A DNA stretch of 64,000 bases from Bettongia penicillata ogilbyi (Eukaryota; Chordata; Mammalia; Diprotodontia; Potoroidae). The notes below the pieces were generated by a model, which was given only the letters and a program-made list of their open reading frames with translations, had not been told where the DNA came from and did no database searches. The DNA lies in the NCBI GenBank assembly GCA_023548195.1, contig JAJHZJ010000575.1:437454-501453 (forward strand), given 5' to 3'. The position numbers and the translations under genes were made by a program. This document shows positions 56,830-64,000 of this stretch, piece after piece (position 1 is the first letter of the stretch; every line of letters starts with the position of its first letter).

Positions 56830-57409
56830 GGGACCATTGAGTCATTGGTTCTTCCACGGGGCTTCTTGAGTTGCTCTTCTCCTGAATGTCCCAGTAATGT
56901 TCCTTGAGTCCAGACTAGGCCTGGGAATGTTGAACTAAGTGACAGGGAGGAGTGGAGAGGACCAGCTGCTTAGAATTAATGGCTAGAAAGAGGGTTGCTT
57001 GATTGACTTTCAACCAAGCGACTTGGTGGCTGGCAGGCCTAGTCTTCACTTCTTTTTTGATCTCTGCCTGAGCCATACAAGGAGAGGGAGCAACAGGCTA
57101 GCTGGGTTGGGAGTTCTTGAAGCTGTTACCCTGGCTAAACATCCTCAGGTGCTGGGAACTGCATGTTTCAGAGTGGATGGCATCAGCCTATCCTCCAGAC
57201 ACAATCAAACCTCAGTCTCTGCACCCTGAAGGAAAGAAATGTTCATACTTACATGTGGTTTGAGGTCCCCTTGTATAGATCAGGGGCAGTGGTGTTAGGG
57301 GCTGCAGGACCATGGGAAGGATATTATTTATTTGTTATCTGTGGGCTATGGAAATGAAACAGTTGATTAAAAAAGAGAGGAGTGAGAATAAAGAAATTGT
57401 CTTTTTCCA
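56830..57409 (+). repeat. Possible 5' LTR of a gammaretrovirus-like element
   Basis: It ends CCA (57407-57409), then two bases, then a tRNA-Pro-like primer site. AATAAA lies at 57387-57392. Against it: only 17 bases separate AATAAA from the end, shorter than a usual R plus U5, and no second LTR or gag was seen. Composition is unlike the flanking AT-rich DNA. Confidence 0.3.
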
Positions 57410-57411
57410 AC

Positions 57412-57428
57412 TGGGGCTTGTCTGGAAT
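57412..57428 (+). promoter_or_regulatory. Candidate tRNA-Pro-type primer-binding site
   Basis: TGGGGCTTGTCTGGAAT resembles the proline-type site used by many gammaretroviruses (TGGGGGCTCGTCCGGGAT) with about three substitutions and one gap. Chance is not excluded. Confidence 0.35.
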
Positions 57429-57702
57429 GGGACTCCCTTCAAAAGAAAGGATGACTTATTAAAGGAGTCAACTCTTCTAAATCAGAACAGTCAGCAGGAT
57501 TCCACCCCAATTGGGCATTTGAATTGGCCTTGGGAGGGCAGGCCATAGTAGAAAGGGGGCCTAGGTTGGAGGGGTATTAAAGCCCTTGGGGGTTTCCCTG
57601 AGCCTGCAAGTGGGGAAGGGGAGAAAGCAAGCTATGGAACTGCAGATCATTCAAGTGGGTGACCTCAATTTTCTTTTCCTCCCCCCTTGCCCCTTGGTAC
57701 AG

Positions 57703-57775
57703 ATGGGTAGAAGGGAAAATTCTGCCCACAGATGAAGAGGAAGACAAACTGACTGTTTCAAGTGCTAGGGAGCAG
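57703..57775 (+). other. Exon-like segment with strong splice sites
   Basis: TTTCTTTTCCTCCCCCCTTGCCC...GGTACAG precedes it and GTAAGG follows it. The segment ATGGGTAGAAGG...GGAGCAG is 73 bases. The equivalent points in the other duplicated units keep a pyrimidine tract and CAG but not the donor. Whether it is ever spliced is unknown. Confidence 0.25.
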
Positions 57776-58089
57776 GTAAGGACTGCTCCAAGAAGGCCCT
57801 GGGGGAGAGGGCATTGCGCTGGGTACCACAAGGTGGCGCCATCACTTGGATTCATTTGTTGAGTATTTCATTGGACAGGGGGGAAGCAGAAGAGAAAGAA
57901 TCGTCCGGACCTGGATACACCACCCCACCGCTGTCTTCAGGCATTCTTATCTGGGCTTCTTCCACTTCCAGGCATCACTGGTCACTGCTCCCCCACCCAC
58001 TTCCCTGAGCTCTGTCCTGACCTAGAACACATCCTGTTAGGACTAGAGCAAGCAAATAGTTGGGTATCACTTCCAGAACCCTTTTTTCG

Positions 58090-58515
58090 AAGTCTCTGCC
58101 TCTGTCTCTCTTCTCTTTCAGTATTCTGTGTTTTTCTCTCTCGCTGTCTCTCTGTCCCTGTCCCTGTCTTGTCTCTCATTCTGGATCTCTCTTTTTCTCT
58201 TGGTCTTTCTATCTCTGTCTCTATACCTCTGTCTCTCTCCGTCTTTCTTTGTATGTCTCTATCTCCGTCTCTGGCTCTCTGTTTCTGTCCCTCTTTGTCT
58301 CTGTTTCTCTCTCATTGTCTATTTGTCTCGGATGTGTATCTCTCTTTCTCTAGTCTCTGTCTGTCTCTCTCCTTCTCTCCCCCTCCCCCCCCCTCTCTCT
58401 CCCTCTGTCTCTGTCACCCTCTCTCCCCCCCTCTCTCCCTTCTCTGTCTCTGTCCCTCTCTCTTCCCCTCCTTCCCTCCCTCCCTTCCTCCCTCCCTCTC
58501 CTTCTCTCCCTCGCC
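58090..58515. repeat. TC-rich degenerate (TCTCTG)n / (CCCTCTCT)n tract
   Basis: A 425-base pyrimidine tract. The long frames across it (up to 201 codons on the plus strand) consist of S, L, C and P repeats and are artefacts of composition. Confidence 0.9.
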
Positions 58516-59247
58516 ACTGTGTGTGTGTTTGTGAGTTTCCCTCTTTCTATTCGTGTCTTTCCCCTGTAGTGTTCTCTTCTTTTAGTGTGTTTTCCTTCTG
58601 TACACCTGTGGTCCTTAAGAGACCTTCTCATTTCCAATCACTTTCGATCTCCCAGCCCCTGAAATGGAGCAAAGTGAGCCTCCTTTTCAAGAACAAGGGG
58701 AAAGATGAGGACTGCCTCAAGAAAGACCTCTGAGAGACGGTAACCCTCTGGGAGTCCCACAAGGTGGCAATGCTGGGTCGCTTTTTGAGAGTCTTTGGCA
58801 CAGACGAAATGCAGTGTTAGACTTCTCCAAACAGAAGCCAAGGTCTTCATGTTCCCAGCACAGGTAATAATAGCCCATGCAGATTCCAAGAGCCTCCAGT
58901 TCACGCTAATCCCACATTTGCCCCTAGACGCTCATTGCTGTGGCTCCGGTAAAGCCCATAATTTCTGGGGTCTCCCTAGCTCCACCCCATGCCTTGCATT
59001 CATTTCTTCAATATTTCATTGCGGGTTTGGGGAGTGGATGAGAAAGAATCTTTTTGGCATAGATACATATATCCGCTCCACAACTTTCTGCAGACAACTC
59101 TGTCTGGGCTTCTTCCACTTGTGGCATCACTGATCCCTGCTCCCCCCTCCAACTTCCACAGCTATATTCTGGTCTAGAACACCTCATCCTATGACTAGAG
59201 CAAGCAAAACTTCTGGCACCACCTACAGTACCCGTGCTTTCAAAGTC

Positions 59248-59253
59248 TCTCTG

Positions 59254-59287
<34 letters not shown>

Positions 59288-59290
59288 GCT
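59248..59290. repeat. TC-rich tract of the second unit
   Basis: TCTCTGTCTCTG repeats passing into TCTCTCTC. Confidence 0.9.
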
Positions 59291-60254
59291 CCCTTTCAGT
59301 CTGTCTCTGTCTTTCTATCTCCCTTTGTTTCTTTTTGTCTGAGTGTTGGTGTGTATTTCCCTCTCTATCTTTTCCTCTGTCTCTCCAACCTCCTTCCCCA
59401 CCCTGCAATCTTGTCTTTTAAAGTCTTTTTTCCTCATGACTACTGCCTTTCCTCAAGAGTCCTTCACTCTCTCACTTTCCCACTGCCTACAGCTGAAAGG
59501 TAGGAAACCAAACGACTTTTTCAAGGGGTAGAGGGCAGGCCAGGCCTTCCCTAATTAGCCCTAGGAGAGAGGGCATTCCTCTGGGAGCCACATAAGATGG
59601 CATCATGTAAGATGGCATCATCACTTTGGTTCATTTCTTGAATATTTCATTGAGTGATAGAGGAGATGACAAAGAATCCTGTGGACATGTATACACTAGC
59701 CCACCCCTTGCTTCAGGCAATCCTGAATTTTTCCACTTCCAGGCATTACTGCTCACTGCTCCCCCCTCCTTCTTCCTAGATCTCTATCCTGACCTAGAAC
59801 AGGTCTTGCTTTGAGTAGACCATGGAAATCCTTGGGCACCAGCTCCAAGACCCCTTCTTTCAAAATCTGTCTCTCTGTGTGTCTCTCTCTCTCTCTCACA
59901 CAGACACACACACACAATGCTTCTTTAGTGGGTCGCTGTATTCAAATCTCTTCCAGAGACTTAATTTTCTCCTCTCCTAATGACAGTCAAGGTCTTCATG
60001 TTGCCTGGTATGGGTAACAGCCTGTGAAGACTCCAAGAGCCTCCAATTCACCCTAAGCCAACATTCAGCAATGTGCCGCTGGATGCTCATTGCTCTGGCT
60101 CACTTGGTACCCACATCCCTGTTCCACCCAGAACCTTTCACTTCCCCATAGAACCCCTCATTCCACTGTTTCATTTTTGATTATAGGATTCAGGGGGATT
60201 GGGACAGGCAGACACTGAAGACTGACAAACAATCCTTTTGCATTTCATGCATGA

Positions 60255-60510
60255 CATTCCTCATGTTGGAATCCTGGACATCCCAAATCATGTAGCCAGT
60301 ATATCATACTAGCCACACAGTGTCTAAGTTGGGTTTGTTCCTTCATTCTCCTTGCGCACCATGACATTGGAGAGATGAGGACATGACTTACAATTGAGTT
60401 GGATTTGAGTGAGGAAGAGTTGAGTAATGTCATCAGACTCACTTTGTTCCCCTGGGTTCACAGGCCATATATACTGAGATGGCCCAGGATTCAGTGGGAG
60501 ACCTAGGCCT
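60255..60510 (-). repeat. Antisense SINE body
   Basis: Plus-strand text includes TTGTTCCTTCATTCTCCTTG, CGCACCATGACATTGGAGAG, TTGGATTTGAGTGAGGAAGA and GAGATGGCCCAGGATTC, the reverse complement of the SINE body seen at 578-750 and 24140-24320. Confidence 0.65.
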
Positions 60511-60859
60511 TTTGGAAGTTAAGGTCTTAAAAGGTTTTCCTTTGGAATCAGACAATGCCAAAGTAATGAACAGCTCTCTTTAAGAAGTGAGTCCAAGGAT
60601 GGCTCCTTTAATTTAAAAAAAAAGTTCAAACTGGGAGGGAAAGACCCTCAGGTTAACTAGTCCAAAGAGAAACAGGTACTATTAACATTAACTGAGCAAG
60701 GAGGGGTGATTTAAGGATCCTCTAAGGCCAGGAAAGGATGTCTCTCTCATTCTGGTCACCCGCCTTCACCCTCCTTCCCCTCATAACAAACCTAAGTGAA
60801 CTTCGGTTGATCTCTTCCTCTACATACTAAGCATCATTTTTCTTTGCTGCCTTCTGAAT

Positions 60860-60874
60860 GGGGGGGGGGGGGGG
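60860..60874. repeat. Poly(G) run
   Basis: Fourteen or fifteen consecutive G residues; a likely length-variable site. Confidence 0.85.
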
Positions 60875-61564
60875 CGTGGAGTGACTAGCAGTGGAGGTAG
60901 GGTGAGGATTTCTTGCCAAAAAGTGAAGTAGAAAGAACAAGTCACTTCTTCTTTTCCACATCCGCGGTTGAATTCACAGGGATTGTCCAAAGTACCTTGA
61001 GGAGCTCTCTTAAGACTGGGTTGTGTCTCTTGGTCCATTTATTTATATATCTTTCTAAAGGCATGTATTTGAAATCTTAATAAAAAATTACAAAAGGAAA
61101 AAAAAAGGCCATATTCACAGCAAAACCTAAAACTCAACTTCAATCAGCAAATTTCCATTTCAGGAAAACCTGCATATTAAATAGTACCCATTATATTCAC
61201 AACTGTCTGACTTCTAACTTCTAGGTTTTCCTTTTCACTGCTGTGTGCTTTATACTTTCTCCCCAAACACGAACCAGATGATGCATAGTATTGAGAATGG
61301 ACATATCCATCCACAGGCACCCACTGGTATACGGAGATATCTCTAAAGCTACACATATATACACAGATACATAGAAAACACATCTCTGTAAGACTGCTCT
61401 CCCTACTGAACCTTGTCTCCTTTTTCTTTCAAGGTGGAGAGCAACTTATTTCATCTGTGCAAGTGTTTCCACATCTTTCTAAATGAACCAGCTCATCCTT
61501 TGCTTCACCACAGCAGTATTCCAAGCCATTGACAATCCATCTAAGAGACTGTTTGGGAAAGATG

Positions 61565-61565
<1 letters not shown>

Positions 61566-61611
<46 letters not shown>
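61566..61611. repeat. Poly(T) tract of about 46 bases
   Basis: An uninterrupted T run. It could be the A-tail of a minus-strand retroposed copy extending right from 61612, but no AATAAA-type signal or known family was seen there. Confidence 0.9.
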
Positions 61612-61615
<4 letters not shown>

Positions 61616-63253
61616 CCAAGGGTCTTTCTGGTTTTCAGGGAAAGGTAGTCCTTGACCCTGGCCAGACCACTTCTTTTGTGACTCTTGCCCAAACTATCTG
61701 TTCAAGTCCCCATCTAACTTGGCATCTGGGCAGTAGGCTAGTGGGTATGGGGATTCAGGACAACTGTGCCTCTAGGGACAAACCTCTGTTCTTTTGTTTT
61801 TTTTTTCCAATTGACCTCAATTCCCTGCAATTGGAAGGGTTTACAGACTGTCAGTTGCTAGCTGCTCTGTCCCTGGAAGGAAGGTGAATTGATTTCCAAG
61901 GAAGAAAAAAGAAGAGAGGTGTCAAGAGAGGGTCTGGGGGAAGGTCCCTAAGACTGGTTGCAGGGTGTGGGGTAGGGGTGAGGCTTCAGGGACTCTGATT
62001 TTTCTTCTTTCATCCTGGCCACCAACTCTGGAGTCCTGAAGGGATCCTTTGTTTTGCAGATGGTTGACCCCCCCCCAACAGCTGACAAATAAATTCTGAC
62101 CCCCTTCCTCCAATTTTCCTGAGCTTTGTAGAGTTCTGCTTTCCACTTTTGTGGACTCTTCAAGCTTCCATGCCCAGTTCCCCCATGGGAGACCTCTAAG
62201 CCAGGTTAGGTATCAGAGTATTCTGAGAGGCAGAGGCCTGTGGAGGTACAAGCCCTGTCAGTTCTGAGCTGGTGCTGCACCCCAAGGACCTGGACCCCTG
62301 GAGCCCACTCCCTTCATTCTTTAGGAGCCATGCACAAGCAATTGACCCAGCCTTGGCAGCCTCAGGTACTCAGCTTTAAAGCTCCCCAAGCTAAGTGAGG
62401 TCAGACTATCTTTGCTCGTCCGAACTGCTTCTTGCCTGTGGGACTCTGGCTCGAGACGAGGGCCTCAGCTGCCCTGTTGTTCATGAACACTCCAGCTGGC
62501 TTTGGGGCACCAGCACCCAGACTGGAACTATTTCATTGGGAGCTGTTACAGAACAAGGAAAACCCTGATGGGGCAGTCAAGTTGGCAGATGCCTTGGAAT
62601 GGGTACAAGTCGCTGGGCAAACACAACCCACAAAATACCCTGCTACCCTTCCTAAAAATAACCCTTTCCCCAGGCTGGGAGAAGTGCTGAAGCTTCTTCC
62701 TCACCTCCCTTTCCCCTGTCTGTCCTCCAGGTGAGCCCCGAGAGCAGAATGGGGTGGAGGCAGATTGCAGGCAATGTGTATCTGTTCCCCTGAAGCAAAT
62801 ACTTAGCTCTGTCTTGGTTAGTGATAGCACTGAAGCCAGCAGAGTTAAGGGGTTTGTGGGAGCCATGCAAGTGTCTCATGGTCCTGCTGGTGAAAGCCTC
62901 TGGGTTAGGGTTTGCAATTTTTTCTCCCTCTCTCCTTGAAAAATTGTTCTTAGCAAACTCATCTAAATACTACTTCGGTTAGACATGTTCCAGTTGTGCT
63001 CCCCTTTCTTGAACAGCCAGACCGTCCTTCCCAACAAGAAAAGTCCTGAAGATTCTCAGAATTTTGAGAACATTTGGTTGATTTTTTTCATTTCATTTTG
63101 AGTTAACCCTGGTCTTCCTCACATTGGGTTCCAGCATTGTATATAGAAAGAGACCTGTGTGTTGGTATGTGCTTGTATATCTATATAGATGCACACATGT
63201 TCATCATGTTCATATATGGGGGAGAGAAGGAGAGAGAGAGAAAGAGAGAGAGA

Positions 63254-63305
<52 letters not shown>

Positions 63306-64000
63306 CAAATATTATCTACTTCCTTAGGTGAATTCTCAATCTGAAGGTGGATGACTTTTTTCATTCCTAAGTGTTTGCCAATCAACCTGAATTTTTCTGT
63401 TACTCTGAATAGCTTTGTCATTCCCAAGTAGTCTTCCAATACTATTCCTGTCCTTGTATACAACGTGAGAGAGGTAATTCATTGAAGACTCTGACTCCAA
63501 CTCTAATCAGTAAGAATCAGGTCCTGATGATTTTTGAAGGGGTATTGATTGTTAGTCATTCTTTTAATCAAGTTCCTGAGTGATCCATGTTTAGTGCTTC
63601 CCATGATAATTGGTATAAGAGGAAGCAACATGTTAATCCATCCATTATCTAGGTCCTATAGGAATACAGATTCTCATAGGAGGATCTTGTGATCACCCAG
63701 TCTTGGCTATTTTCCTTGCTTCACCCAACCGATGACCCTGCTGACATCTCAGTTTTGCTTCTTTGAGCTGATCAGCCATGGGTTAATTGATGAAATTCTG
63801 TATTTTATATAGTGTCCTAGAATGTCTTAGTATTGAGTCTTCATATTGGCAAATCAGATGTCCATGGCTCCACCACTTGGACCCTGGGAGGGCAGGGGAC
63901 ATCTCAGATCCTGAGGAAGGTCTGACATCCACTTGCTTAGTAGGGACCAGGGTCCCTTTAAGCAATTACCACTGATTCAGAGCTCTGCTTCCTTCTCTTG
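61612..64000. other. Higher-GC unique-looking DNA with no supported gene
   Basis: No repeat recognised except the AG microsatellite. A 100-codon plus-strand frame at 62432-62734 has no domain that I know; a donor-like CAG|GTGAGC lies at its end (about 62731). It could be a coding exon or chance. Confidence 0.35.
63222..63302. repeat. (AG)n microsatellite
   Basis: A GGAGAGAAGGAGAGAG start passes into about 25 uninterrupted AG dinucleotides. Confidence 0.95.

Larger units (their letters stand above)
57703..60135. repeat. Local three-copy duplication, each unit with a TC-rich tract
   Basis: Anchor words recur in order. ATATTTCATTG-like: 57864, 59008, 59640. GACTAGAGCAAGCAAA: 58041 and 59197 (third diverged). 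CCACAAGGTGGC-like: 57827, 58758, 59590. CTCATTGCTNTGGCT: 58931 and 60087. AAGGTCTTCATGTT: 58840 and 59990. Each unit has a CACTGCTCCCCC..TTCC block, a CCTGACCTAGAACA block and then a TCTCTGTCTC tract. Copies differ by substitutions and by presence or place of the AAGGTCTTCATGTT block. No frame is conserved across copies. Confidence 0.75.

Noticed and set aside
58060..58733. Overlapping long open frames of up to 201 codons, rich in S, L, C and P
   Set aside because: They translate a TC-rich simple-sequence tract; every frame is open for reasons of composition and no domain is present.
62432..62734. 100-codon frame with a donor-like end
   Set aside because: No homologue that I recognise and no acceptor or partner exon; not enough to call a gene.

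Overview
The window is vertebrate nuclear DNA and almost certainly marsupial. It is AT-rich and CpG-poor. It carries marsupial-type tRNA-headed SINEs beginning GGGCAGCTAGGTGG, L1-type elements whose 5' ends read GAGCCAAGATGGNGGAGTAG, and old MIR and L2 copies. The species cannot be told from this alone. Only one intact protein-coding gene is visible: an olfactory receptor of OR5K type at 19555-20511 (+). Everything else I can identify is retroposed sequence, simple repeat, or candidate regulatory sequence.

Region by region. 1-4650 is an intronless, frameshifted retrocopy of CXADR with what looks like its complete 3'UTR, poly(A) signal and A-tract; two SINEs interrupt it. 4661-9085 holds L1 remnants. 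One of them is split by a 1.85 kb copy of a retroviral transcript (R-U5-internal-U3-R-poly(A)), so L1-type machinery probably retroposed a retroviral RNA. 9085-14940 has no gene. 14952-17840 is a 2.9 kb 'half-L1' (HAL1-like: 5'UTR, ORF1, 3'UTR, no ORF2) with a 16-bp target-site duplication. The OR gene follows, then gene-free DNA with SINEs and a dead antisense L1 reverse transcriptase (25757-27190).

27528-36059 is a nest: an old HAL1-like element flanked by a 15-bp duplication, interrupted by two further HAL1-like insertions, the second with a perfect 18-bp duplication. 36080-40417 is L2/MIR-type debris. 40435-41486 is an antisense HAL1/L1 copy that stops early in ORF1, has no A-tail, and yet sits between perfect 17-bp duplications. 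41680-43435 is a 1.75 kb array of an approximately 27-bp AT-rich repeat. A CpG-rich segment at 47350-47860 carries a canonical RFX X-box and a good splice donor, and may be a promoter with a first exon. 48780-55790 is mostly L1 and SINE. 57703-60135 is a local three-copy duplication whose units each contain a TC-rich tract. The last 4 kb has no gene I can support.

There is no operon-like cooperation among genes here. The biology on view is retrotransposition: how L1-type machinery has copied a receptor mRNA, a retroviral transcript, SINEs, and ORF1-only elements that must borrow reverse transcriptase from elsewhere. All identifications come from reading the sequence and recalling family consensus sequences; no database search was run.
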